A stretch of 26,293 bases of DNA from an uncultured Porphyromonadaceae bacterium (GTDB taxonomy: Bacteria > Bacteroidota > Bacteroidia > Bacteroidales > Muribaculaceae). The translations under genes were made by a program, and so were the position numbers. The stretch spans positions 1 through 26,293 of the forward strand of contig CABRGT010000023.1 of the NCBI GenBank assembly GCA_902470475.1, in the 5' to 3' direction. The notes beneath the pieces are model-generated. The model was given only the letters and a program-made list of their open reading frames with translations. It was not told the DNA's origin and ran no database searches. Positions 1 to 6,755 of the stretch are shown here, piece by piece. Numbering within the stretch: the stretch's first letter is position 1; the number at the start of each line of letters is the position of its first letter.

Positions 1-1
1 C

Positions 2-655
2 CACGGCACCGTCTACCGCGCGCTGTCGCAGACGGCAGGGCGGGGCCAGCGCGGCAACTCGTGGGAAGCCGCCCCGGGGCTGAATCTGACATTCTCGCTG
101 CTTCTGCGGCCGCGGACCATCCGGCCGGCGGAAGCTTTCGCCATATCGATGCTGACGTCGCTGTCGATCGCCGACGTGCTGCAGCGGCACCTCGGCCATG
201 AAGTGCTCATCAAATGGCCCAACGACATCTACGTCGGCGACCGCAAGCTCGTCGGAATCCTTATCGAGAACTCTTTTTCGACCCGCATCGACCGCTCCGT
301 CATCGGGGTAGGCATCAACGTGAACCAGCGCGAATTCCTCAGCGACGCGCCCAATCCGGTGTCCATGTATCAGATCGCGGGACACGGATTCGACCTCGAC
401 GCGCTGCAGGCCGAGGTTGCCCAGGCGATGACCGACGATTTCGACCGCTACGAGACCGCGCCCGACATAGCCGCTCTGACCGCACGGTACCGCAGCCGCC
501 AGTGGCGTGGAAGCGGAATCCACCGCTGGCACGACAATCTGACCGGCGAAGTGGTTGACGCGGCCATCGCATCGATAGCGCCCGACGGGACGCTCACGCT
601 CGACACGGAGCCGCCGCGCAGCTACGCCTTCAAGGAAATCTCGCCTGTATTCTGA
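2..655 (+). CDS. birA: Biotin--[acetyl-CoA-carboxylase] ligase, 5' truncated by window edge
   Basis: Attaches biotin, through biotinyl-AMP, to a lysine of the carboxyl carrier protein of biotin-dependent carboxylases; cytoplasmic. The frame is open from the first bases of the window, so the start and an estimated 30-40 N-terminal residues are missing; 217 residues are visible. The fragment begins inside the catalytic core with QTAGRGQRGNSW, the glycine/arginine-rich biotin and ATP loop (GRGxRG), followed by KWPNDIYV, the other signature of the family, and by KLVGILIE and GVGINVN. It ends in a small C-terminal beta domain around YAFKEISPVF. No N-terminal DNA-binding domain can be judged because the 5' end is absent; most Bacteroidetes homologues are of the short type without one. 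The next gene is convergent, only 11 bp away. Confidence 0.93.
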   Translation, partial: HGTVYRALSQTAGRGQRGNSWEAAPGLNLTFSLLLRPRTIRPAEAFAISMLTSLSIADVLQRHLGHEVLIKWPNDIYVGDRKLVGILIENSFSTRIDRSVIGVGINVNQREFLSDAPNPVSMYQIAGHGFDLDALQAEVAQAMTDDFDRYETAPDIAALTARYRSRQWRGSGIHRWHDNLTGEVVDAAIASIAPDGTLTLDTEPPRSYAFKEISPVF

Positions 656-666
656 TTCACAAAATC

Positions 667-1143
667 TTACTTGGGATCTGGAGTCACAATGACTTTCATG
701 CCCACAAACACCACCTTGCGAAGCTGCTGAAGATCCTCGTTGCGCAGGCGGATGCAACCCTCGCTGTCGCGGGTGCCCATCCGCTCGGGAAAGCAGGTGC
801 CGTGAATGCCGATGCTGCGGCTCATCGGAGTGCGCAGACGGAAGAACCACGGACCATAAGCGCCGCGGCGCTCGCCGGCTCCGTCGTGGAAATCGTGCGT
901 CCAGGCGGATGCGTCCTGAATCTGGCATATCGAGAATGTGCCCTCAGGGGTCTTGCGGTCGCCTGCACGGGTCTTCTGTCCGAGATTCCGTCCCAGGCAA
1001 ACCGGATAGGCCGCCACGGTGTCACGGCCGTCCATAACATATAGCTGCATGTCGGTCTTGCTCACAAGCAATGATTTTTCGGCCAGGGCAGCGGCGGCGG
1101 CAGCCAGAGCCACCAGTGCGCAGGCCAGTCTGCGGAGTGTCAT
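667..1143 (-). CDS. Secreted L,D-transpeptidase (YkuD family)
   Basis: Probable periplasmic YkuD-fold enzyme acting on peptidoglycan stem peptides (3-3 cross-links, or anchoring of proteins to peptidoglycan). From the ATG at 1143 it has 158 residues: an alanine-rich signal peptide (about residues 1-21), then a YkuD domain. The catalytic signature is visible as HGT (His114) and SEGCIR with nucleophile Cys130, in the order and spacing usual for the family. The frame stays open upstream to 1215, but those 24 residues would precede the signal peptide, so the internal ATG is preferred. There is no peptidoglycan-binding domain. Substrate cannot be told from sequence; some YkuD proteins act as amidases or murein-lipoprotein linkers. 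Confidence 0.88.
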   Translation of the reverse strand: MTLRRLACALVALAAAAAALAEKSLLVSKTDMQLYVMDGRDTVAAYPVCLGRNLGQKTRAGDRKTPEGTFSICQIQDASAWTHDFHDGAGERRGAYGPWFFRLRTPMSRSIGIHGTCFPERMGTRDSEGCIRLRNEDLQQLRKVVFVGMKVIVTPDPK

Positions 1144-1147
1144 GCGG

Positions 1148-1155
1148 CAAAGATA
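1148..1155 (-). promoter_or_regulatory. -7 element (TATCTTTG) abutting the L,D-transpeptidase start
   Basis: TATCTTTG matches the Bacteroidetes -7 consensus TAnnTTTG and ends 4 bp before the ATG at 1143. No TTG or TTTG is found 19-21 bases upstream, so the call is weak. If used, the transcript would be leaderless or nearly so. Confidence 0.35.
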
Positions 1156-1247
1156 TGATTTTTTTACGATTCGGCGATAAAAAAATTTACAGACGCGACC
1201 ACAAAAAGGGCTCAAAGATTGTTAAGGAATAAAAACAAGAGAAAGAT

Positions 1248-1769
1248 ATGCAGAACAATTATCTGACACCAATCGTGATCGGCATTTTAGGAATAGTGCT
1301 GATCGCCTTCGAGGGCCGCGGCGACCTGATGACCTGGGCAGTGATCGTCGTCGGCATCATGTTCATAGTGCCCGGACTGTATGTGCTCATATCGCAGCTG
1401 GCCGCCAAACAGGGCAGGAGCAGTTCGTCGATCATCGCAGCTGTCGGGTGTCTGTGCCTTGGCGCGTGCCTGTGCATCATCCCGCAGGTATTCGTCAGCA
1501 TCCTCATTTATGTGTTCGCATTCACACTGATTTTCTTCGGAGTTGCCCAGATAGTGCAGGTAGCGGACTTCAAGCTGCCGCTGGGCTTCTACATAGTGCC
1601 TGCGCTGGTTGCGATAGCGGGCGTGGTGATGGTATTCATCGGCGCTGAAAAGGACGCCTCGGTGATAGTGCTCATAACCGGCATCTCCATGGTGCTCTAC
1701 TCGATCAACTCACTTGTCGAGCGCTACCGCATCAATAAGTTTCTCAAGAATTCGGGCGAATCCAGATAA
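1248..1769 (+). CDS. HdeD-like / DUF308 six-helix membrane protein
   Basis: Inner-membrane protein of 173 residues with about six hydrophobic helices in three pairs, roughly residues 5-22, 29-49, 61-80, 83-105, 112-131 and 136-157. It ends in a basic cytoplasmic tail (ERYRINKFLKNSGESR). This layout, with glycines inside the helices and FFGVAQIV in the fourth, is that of the DUF308/HdeD family. In enterobacteria HdeD is tied to acid resistance, but most family members have no known activity and none is claimed here. The gene stands alone, with no clear consensus promoter in the 100 bp before it and no strong terminator after it. Confidence 0.8.
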   Translation: MQNNYLTPIVIGILGIVLIAFEGRGDLMTWAVIVVGIMFIVPGLYVLISQLAAKQGRSSSSIIAAVGCLCLGACLCIIPQVFVSILIYVFAFTLIFFGVAQIVQVADFKLPLGFYIVPALVAIAGVVMVFIGAEKDASVIVLITGISMVLYSINSLVERYRINKFLKNSGESR

Positions 1770-1877
1770 ATCAGAAATCCCAAAATTTCAATGTGCGCTT
1801 TTATTCAACAGATAAAGGTTGATTCACTGTATTGATTGATTATCGGGCCGGGGCTTGTCGCTTCGGCCTTATAAATT

Positions 1878-1949
1878 CTAAATCATGGGCCTGTCTCCTA
1901 TCTTTAAAATGGTTACTGACGCGTGTTGATTAACTCGGTTTTGCTTCAT
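1878..1949 (-). CDS. Possible 23-codon small ORF
   Basis: ATG at 1949 and TAG at 1878-1880 enclose 23 codons with no recognised domain; the peptide is mildly basic. It starts about 55-60 bp downstream of a consensus minus-strand promoter in an otherwise empty gap. It may be a translated small ORF, part of a non-coding RNA, or chance. No ribosome binding site is evident, although Bacteroidetes rarely depend on one. Confidence 0.25.
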   Translation of the reverse strand: MKQNRVNQHASVTILKIGDRPMI

Positions 1950-2007
1950 AGGCGCTGGTATTAGTTTAATTAAATTGAACGATAAAGGTTGTTTTGCAAT
2001 CGCGTTG

Positions 2008-2038
2008 CAAAGTTATAACATATATTTAAATTTTGCAA
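2008..2038 (-). promoter_or_regulatory. Orphan Bacteroidetes-type promoter
   Basis: On the minus strand TTG (2036-2038) is followed after 20 bases by TAACTTTG (2008-2015), which matches the consensus. It points into the empty gap and away from the CBM26 gene, so it would transcribe about 2000 down to 1800. No annotated gene uses it. Confidence 0.5.
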
Positions 2039-2093
2039 GTATTATTGAAAATATTTTTGATAAGCTTCAAATTTTCTTCGCCGCCTCAGAAAA

Positions 2094-2139
2094 GCAACCC
2101 CTGCTGACCGACGCCTCGGGCCGGTTCAGCAAGGGTTGC
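2094..2139 (-). terminator. Rho-independent terminator of the CBM26 gene
   Basis: Arms GCAACCC (2094-2100) and GGGTTGC (2133-2139) extend inward with partial pairing (CTGCTGA against TCAGCA). On the minus strand the hairpin is followed by TTTTC. It sits 22 bp past the stop codon of the gene at 2162. Confidence 0.7.
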
Positions 2140-2161
2140 CGCATTGGTCAGTATCCGCACG

Positions 2162-3778
2162 TCAGCGCAGCACGGTCCTGGCTGTGTATGAGCCGGCGAC
2201 TATTATGTAAACACCAGGAGCGGAGGCGGTGACGGAATTACCGCTGCCGACAAGGATGCCCTGGGTGCTGTAAAGCGAAAGCGTGCCTTCGGTGGCCGTC
2301 ACCGTAAATCCGTCCACGGTATAGCGGGCAGAAACGGCTTCGACCGAACTGACACCGGCAGCAATGGTGCGCACGTAGCCCGACGCATTGTAAAGGCCGC
2401 GGTTCACCAGATCGAGATCTTTGGTCTTGCCGCTGTCGCCGCCGGGGTTGAAGATGCACTTCAGCTTCGGAGTCTCCGCGTCGCAGGAGAACGAATATTT
2501 GTAGTAGCCGGTCTCGGGGTCGATATTCATAGCGGCACCGGGCCATGTACCACCCGTATAGTTGCGGTTGGCGGCGCCTTCGTCCCATATCCAGGTGCAG
2601 ACACGTTCCCAGTCCGAGGTGCTGTTGTCGAAATACACGACATAATTACCGTCGGGAGCAGGTACGGGATCGGGGTCGGGTGTTGGATCGGGAACCGGAG
2701 TCGGATCAGGGAGGGGGTCAACAGAACCGGTGCGGATCTTGCCCACGGAAGCCATTGCATAAGTGATCACGTCGACATCATCCTTCTCATGCGAAGTCGA
2801 GTCGTCCTTGCCGTAGATCTCAAACACCTGATCGACCATCGAAGGGTCGAAGGGGCAACAGTCGATGCCCGACTCGCCGCGGGTACCGATGACGCGGACG
2901 CCGAGGCCGTTGTTTTCGAGCCAAGTGCGGTTGATACCCAGCGCCGAGAAAGGTATCTTCATCTCGAAGAACGAATCGTAGGATGTATCGTGGGGCTTGA
3001 GACCCTCGACGGGTCCGGCCATCAGGTTGTCGTAGTTGGCCGCGTCGTAGATGTTCTCGATAATCGACGGATCCGACACCAGCGTGGTAGCGTCGGCCCA
3101 CACGGCGGCAGTGCGCTGGCGCCAGTAATGCGAGGGAGCGAATCCTTCCTTCATTTTATAGGTGATGCCGAGCGCCGAGAAGTCGCGGCATCCCCGGCCA
3201 TAGTCGGAGTTGCCGGCAGCGTCGACAGCCGTGAACATCGAGGGCTTACCCTGACCCACCTTGGCACTCATGAACAGGAGCCGGTCGGCGTGTACGCCGA
3301 ATTCCACGCCACTGGCGGCATTGCCCCATATAAAGTTGCCGTCGGCAAGGCGTCCTGTCATGGCGGTGGAGGCCGGATCGAGACTAAGCGCCACAATCAT
3401 AGGCACATCGCCCACGCGTCCGTAGTCGGTGAGCGGGCCGTCGCCGGGGCGTGCCCAGGTATCGCCGCTGTTGCACATCTGCCAGGCAATGTAGAGGTTG
3501 TCATCGTCCCAGGCGGCATATACGGCGTAAAGATCGACGACGCAGTTTTCGTGGGATCCGTGGAAGGCGGTGCACATGTCGTTGGCTCCGCAAGTAGCCA
3601 CGATCATGTCATCGGTCCAGTCATTGAATTCGCCATCGATCGTGATCGAGGCATACTTGCCGACAGCGTCGGCCGGATTTGTCGAATAATAAGCGCGGGT
3701 CTCGACCGCAGGAGCAGTCTGCGCAAAAGCGCCGCAAGCGAGAGCGGCCGCCGAAGCAGCGGCAAACAGTCGTTTCAT
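2162..3778 (-). CDS. Secreted protein with CBM9-like and CBM26 starch-binding domains
   Basis: 538 residues. A Sec signal peptide (about 1-19, cleaved after AFA) leads to a long beta-rich domain (about 44-340) that opens with ITIDGEFNDWTD and NLYIAWQ, the pattern of CBM9-like/DOMON-like sugar-binding domains. A Pro/Asp linker of DP and PDP repeats follows (353-375). A CBM26-type module spans about 378-468, with VVYFDNS, CTWIWDE, TWPGAAM, GYYKYSF, CIFNPGG and GLYNASG in family order. Residues 480-538 form a tail resembling a type IX secretion sorting domain. Many cysteines are present, including CC at 307-308. No glycosidase domain is visible, so it probably captures starch-like glucan at or outside the cell surface. 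It is monocistronic, with its own promoter and terminator; no susC/susD pair lies nearby. Starch is inferred from CBM26 family membership. Confidence 0.8.
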   Translation of the reverse strand: MKRLFAAASAAALACGAFAQTAPAVETRAYYSTNPADAVGKYASITIDGEFNDWTDDMIVATCGANDMCTAFHGSHENCVVDLYAVYAAWDDDNLYIAWQMCNSGDTWARPGDGPLTDYGRVGDVPMIVALSLDPASTAMTGRLADGNFIWGNAASGVEFGVHADRLLFMSAKVGQGKPSMFTAVDAAGNSDYGRGCRDFSALGITYKMKEGFAPSHYWRQRTAAVWADATTLVSDPSIIENIYDAANYDNLMAGPVEGLKPHDTSYDSFFEMKIPFSALGINRTWLENNGLGVRVIGTRGESGIDCCPFDPSMVDQVFEIYGKDDSTSHEKDDVDVITYAMASVGKIRTGSVDPLPDPTPVPDPTPDPDPVPAPDGNYVVYFDNSTSDWERVCTWIWDEGAANRNYTGGTWPGAAMNIDPETGYYKYSFSCDAETPKLKCIFNPGGDSGKTKDLDLVNRGLYNASGYVRTIAAGVSSVEAVSARYTVDGFTVTATEGTLSLYSTQGILVGSGNSVTASAPGVYIIVAGSYTARTVLR

Positions 3779-3832
3779 TTCAGTAAAAAGGTATTAGATA
3801 AATGAATAATGTAAGTAAGTAGATTTCACCTG

Positions 3833-3863
3833 CAAAATTAACAAATTTTCATCACTCCTCCAA
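3833..3863 (-). promoter_or_regulatory. Promoter of the CBM26 gene
   Basis: On the minus strand TTG (3861-3863), 20 bases, then TAATTTTG (3833-3840), a full Bacteroidetes consensus. It leaves a leader of about 50 nt before the ATG at 3778. Confidence 0.7.
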
Positions 3864-4143
3864 TAACAGCACCGCGCTCCGGCACTTCAGATGACAAAAA
3901 ATAACCGAAAAGACACGGCTCTTTCATTTAAGATTTCGTCTCAATCCCAGGAAATGTGTTATTTTCTGAGCCAAAAATGAAAAATAAGATTTTAAGTAGA
4001 GATAAACAACTGAAATACAGATACAACAAATTACTCGCTTCGGACTGATGCTGGTAAGGGATGGCATATGCTTTATTTTATCATAAATGAAAGAGGTGTG
4101 TTTGTGAGACGAATTTAACATTTAACGCGAGTCCCTGATAAAG

Positions 4144-4169
4144 AAAGTCCCGCAGGAGCGGGACTTTCA
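4144..4169 (-). terminator. Rho-independent terminator of the leucine-rich-repeat gene
   Basis: A perfect 11-bp stem, GAAAGTCCCGC (4144-4154) against GCGGGACTTTC (4159-4169), with a 4-nt loop. On the minus strand it is followed by TTTATC. It lies 27 bp past the stop codon of the gene at 4197. Confidence 0.8.
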
Positions 4170-4196
4170 GAAGTTTTCAGGAGTGTCGGTGGAGGA

Positions 4197-6194
4197 TCAG
4201 CGGACGAGATTCCGGGTGACGGAACCGTCGGAGTATCGGGTCAGGACGATACCGCGGTAAGAGGAGTCAACCGGGCGTCCGTCGAGGCTGTAGCGTCCTG
4301 TGACGCGGCTGTCGGGAGTCATAGCGTCGATGATGCCGCTGACGTTGCTGTAGTTGCGGAAGCCGCCCCAGAACTGGTCGGCCTTATAGCTGTCGATGCA
4401 TCCGTCGGGAACCGATACCATCGCTTTCTGCATGACCGCGGGGGTGAACGACAGGCCCTCAGCCGTGTAATTGATGCGCGGCGGCGTGGTGGCCAGTACT
4501 TTTATGTGCCGGATGTTATCGGACAAGTAGAAAGCCAGATGACCTATGTCCGTCGTGCCTGCTCCAATCTCCACATAGCTCAGTGCCGGGCAATTGTGGC
4601 AGCAGAACTGCGGAATACTCCCGAGATGGGGAGGAAATACAATGGAGCGGAGACCGGTACATCCGTCAAAGGCAGAGGTTCCGAGTGAGGTGAGTTCTTC
4701 GGGAAGCCTGACCTCGGCCAGTGATTCGCAATTCCAGAAAGCACGTGACCCTATGGATGTCACTCCGGAGGGGAAGTCGATGTCGCTCAGGGCGGTGCAG
4801 CCGTAGAAGGCGTTATTGCCTATTGTCTCGAGGGTTCCGGGAAGTGTCACTGAAGTGAGGGCGGTGCAGCCGTAGAACGTATCCTCGGGAATGGCTGTCA
4901 GGTCGGCGTTGATGACCACGGAGTTGAGTTCCGTACAGTTGACGAAAGCCTTTGGTGCGACGGCCGACACAATGTATTCCTGGTCGCCGACGGTGACCGT
5001 TGCGGGGATGCGGATGTCGCCCTTGGCATTGAGCCAGCTGTTGATGGTGATGGAGGAGCCGTCCTCGTTGATGGAGTACATCACGTCGGGACCGAGAGAG
5101 CTTGATATCTCGGCGCGGAGGTTGGTGAATTCACTCCACCCCGGGGCCGCCTTGTATGCATCGAGAGCTGCGGCGGACACGATTACAGTAGCATTCTTGT
5201 CTTTGGCGGTAAAGACGTCGGTCCCGAGTGTCGGAGGGGTCATGGCGTTGACGGTTATACGCTGAATGCCGTCCTGCCCCCACTGATTATAGAACGCCTT
5301 GTCGCCGATGGATGTCATGGTAGACGGGATCGTGATATCTTTCAGGGGCTCGATGTTGCCGAAGGCGTTGGCACCGACAGCGGTCACACCCTCGGGAATG
5401 ACGACAGACGCCAGTTCAGTGCCCTGGAACGCGCCGGCGCTGATCTGGGTAATCGCGGCAGGAATATCGAGCGATGTGAGTCCCGAATAGTAGAACGCCT
5501 GGTTGCCGATGGATGCCAACCCGGCGGGGAGCTCCACAGATTTCAGCGCGGAGCATCTATAGAAGGCTTGATTGCCGATTTCCGTGACGCCGGCCGGGAT
5601 TTCCACAGACTCGAGCGCCTCGCAGAAATAGAATGTCCGCGGCTCAATTTTAGTGATGCCGGCAGGCAGGACGATGGATTTAAGACCGGAGCACCCGTCA
5701 AATGCCCGCTCGGCGATCTGGGTAACTCCGACCGGTATCGCGATGGATGTAAGGGCCGTGCAAGATACAAAGGCGCCAAACCCGATCTCGGTGAGACTCT
5801 CGGGAAGTGAGACGGATGTCAGAGAACTACAACCTGATAATGAATATTTCGCAAGTTTAGTCACACCTTCGGGTATAGTAAGAGAAGTCAGCCCGGTACA
5901 GAAGTCGAAAGCGCTCTCTTCTAGTTCAGTAATTGTAGGCGGGAGAGTAATGGTGGTTATTTTTTCGCAAAATAAAAAAGCCTCTGTCCCGATAGTAGTG
6001 ACTGTGTAGTCTTTGCCATCGATGGTGGCTATGGAGGGAATCACGATTTCACCCGTGAAAGTTTCCTCGCATTTGGTGACGGTGGCGGTGGTGCCGTCGT
6101 CGTTAGGTGTAATGGTGAGGCCTTCGGGCACGGGGTCGGCAAACGCCGTCGCGCACGTGAACGCCCCGACAAACATGAGTAGGAATTTTTTCAT
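4197..6194 (-). CDS. Secreted BspA-like leucine-rich-repeat (LRR_5) protein
   Basis: 665 residues. A Sec signal peptide (1-19, cleaved near AFA/DP) is followed by two copies of one large module. Copy A has a beta lead-in (about 26-65), roughly ten LRR_5 repeats (66-310, pattern IGxxAFxxCxxLxSVxIPxxVTx) and an end cap with TPPTLG and ALDAYKAAPGW (311-362). Copy B has a lead-in (about 372-410), six or seven repeats (411-560) and an end cap with TTPPRIN and CIDSYKADQFW (561-620). The C-terminus (631-665: YSLDGRPV, GIVLTRYSDGSV) resembles a type IX secretion sorting tail. BspA-type proteins are surface or secreted adhesins that bind host matrix proteins or other bacteria, so a surface-binding role is likely; the ligand is unknown. 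It has its own terminator, and a promoter element beside a C8/G8 tract. Confidence 0.88.
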   Translation of the reverse strand: MKKFLLMFVGAFTCATAFADPVPEGLTITPNDDGTTATVTKCEETFTGEIVIPSIATIDGKDYTVTTIGTEAFLFCEKITTITLPPTITELEESAFDFCTGLTSLTIPEGVTKLAKYSLSGCSSLTSVSLPESLTEIGFGAFVSCTALTSIAIPVGVTQIAERAFDGCSGLKSIVLPAGITKIEPRTFYFCEALESVEIPAGVTEIGNQAFYRCSALKSVELPAGLASIGNQAFYYSGLTSLDIPAAITQISAGAFQGTELASVVIPEGVTAVGANAFGNIEPLKDITIPSTMTSIGDKAFYNQWGQDGIQRITVNAMTPPTLGTDVFTAKDKNATVIVSAAALDAYKAAPGWSEFTNLRAEISSSLGPDVMYSINEDGSSITINSWLNAKGDIRIPATVTVGDQEYIVSAVAPKAFVNCTELNSVVINADLTAIPEDTFYGCTALTSVTLPGTLETIGNNAFYGCTALSDIDFPSGVTSIGSRAFWNCESLAEVRLPEELTSLGTSAFDGCTGLRSIVFPPHLGSIPQFCCHNCPALSYVEIGAGTTDIGHLAFYLSDNIRHIKVLATTPPRINYTAEGLSFTPAVMQKAMVSVPDGCIDSYKADQFWGGFRNYSNVSGIIDAMTPDSRVTGRYSLDGRPVDSSYRGIVLTRYSDGSVTRNLVR

Positions 6195-6228
6195 AAAGAA
6201 CTGATTTAAGTTGTCTTAATAATGCATG

Positions 6229-6236
6229 CAAAGTTA
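6229..6236 (-). promoter_or_regulatory. -7 promoter element of the LRR gene
   Basis: TAACTTTG on the minus strand, about 35 bp before the ATG. No TTG lies 19-21 bases upstream; that position is taken by the G8 run (6256-6263). A TTTG only 12 bases upstream (6249-6252) is too close for the usual spacing. Confidence 0.5.
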
Positions 6237-6332
6237 AGGAAAACATAGCAAATCACCCCCCCCGATTATTAAAATTACTTAAATTATTTTAATTAAGTGT
6301 TAATTACCAATAACAAGTCATGAGTCATGAGA

Positions 6333-6459
6333 GCCGGTCACTATGCACTGAAGTACATAGTGATGGGTTAAAAGCCCTTCCGGGGCTTGCCCCCCGGTAT
6401 GGTGACCGGCCCCCCGGCTTGAAAGCCGGGGTTATCCACATGGGATCCCTCCGGGATCC
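6333..6459. repeat. Cluster of nested inverted repeats
   Basis: Five perfect stems lie within 127 bp. GCCGGTCAC (6333-6341) pairs with GTGACCGGC (6402-6410). TCACTATG (6338-6345) pairs with CATAGTGA (6356-6363). AAGCCC (6372-6377) pairs with GGGCTT (6383-6388). CCCCGGCTT (6412-6420) pairs with AAGCCGGGG (6423-6431). GGATCCC (6443-6449) pairs with GGGATCC (6453-6459). The first two stems share TCAC, so they compete. It could be a dispersed palindromic repeat or a structured RNA; nothing in the sequence decides. Confidence 0.6.
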
Positions 6460-6510
6460 GCCCGCTTTCCCCGCGTGTTAGCTTCCGCGTGGGGGCAGTC
6501 TGCGCGAGGT

Positions 6511-6590
6511 CTTGGAGGCGCGGGCGGATGCTTTGGCCCCGTCCTCTTGAGGCGCGGGCGGATGCTTTGGGCCTGTCCTCTTGAGGCGCA
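6511..6590. repeat. Imperfect ~35-bp tandem repeat, about 2.3 copies
   Basis: Copies begin with CTTGGAGGCGCGGGCGGATG at 6511 and with CTTGAGGCGCGGGCGGATG at 6546, sharing CTTTGG and GTCCT near their ends. A third, broken copy starts at 6580. Unit length is 34-35 bp, so it does not keep a reading frame. Confidence 0.65.
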
Positions 6591-6697
6591 GGCGAGGACG
6601 CCTGCTTTCTCTGCTTTGCAGAGCAACTTCATCGGTTGCCCTGAGGCTTCGTCGGTTGGCCTGTGTTGAGCGAGTTTGCGGGTTGGCATGCGGGTGC

Positions 6698-6730
6698 AAA
6701 AAAAGCGGGGCCGGGTGGCTCCGCTTTTTT
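6698..6730 (-). terminator. Rho-independent terminator of tyrS (symmetrical)
   Basis: AAAAAAGCGGGGCC pairs with GGCTCCGCTTTTTT (14 bp, one G-T pair) around a 4-nt loop. On the minus strand the stem is followed by a run of seven T, 26 bp past the tyrS stop. The symmetric A/T flanks could stop transcription from either side. Confidence 0.85.
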
Positions 6731-6755
6731 GTAGTTCGGTTTGTTTGTGTGGTCG

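Larger units (their letters stand above)
1770..2161. other. AT-rich intergenic region with an orphan promoter and small-ORF candidate
   Basis: This 392-bp gap lies between the 3' ends of two convergent genes. It holds a consensus promoter on the minus strand (2008-2038), a possible 23-codon ORF (1878-1949), an 11-bp direct repeat GATAAAGGTTG at 1811-1821 and 1981-1991, an imperfect GC-rich stem around 1852-1870, and the terminator of the next gene (2094-2139). No larger coding frame is convincing. Confidence 0.6.
3779..4196. other. Intergenic region between the two secreted-protein genes
   Basis: This 418-bp AT-rich gap holds the promoter of the CBM26 gene at its left end (3833-3863) and the terminator of the leucine-rich-repeat gene at its right end (4144-4169). 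Between about 3870 and 4140 nothing convincing was found: no consensus promoter, no strong hairpin and no plausible reading frame. Confidence 0.6.
6195..6755. other. Repeat- and hairpin-rich gap between the LRR gene and tyrS
   Basis: 561 bp without a believable gene. From left to right it holds a -7 element for the LRR gene (6229-6236), a run of eight C (6256-6263), an AT-rich stretch, a tandem TCATGAG repeat (about 6318-6331), a cluster of nested inverted repeats (6333-6459), three ~35-bp imperfect direct repeats (6511-6590), two small perfect hairpins (6588-6623), a 12-bp direct repeat (6632-6663) and the tyrS terminator (6698-6730). Short open frames here are GC-driven and look like no protein. 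Confidence 0.65.

Noticed and set aside
1811..1991. Small mobile element bounded by the 11-bp repeat GATAAAGGTTG
   Set aside because: The repeats are direct, there are no terminal inverted repeats inside them and no transposase; kept only as part of the orphan-promoter finding.
2789..3805. 338-codon plus-strand open frame antisense to the CBM26 gene
   Set aside because: Shadow of a gene with signal peptide, domains, promoter and terminator on the other strand.
6432..6440. Perfect DnaA-box-like 9-mer TTATCCACA in the hairpin cluster
   Set aside because: Only one copy, with no cluster of boxes, no AT-rich unwinding region next to it and no dnaA or other origin genes nearby; a single chance match in 26 kb is not surprising.
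6333..6459. tRNA, riboswitch or CRISPR repeat reading of the hairpin cluster
   Set aside because: No cloverleaf with an anticodon arm and T-loop, no evenly spaced identical repeats with spacers, and no known riboswitch core could be recognised.
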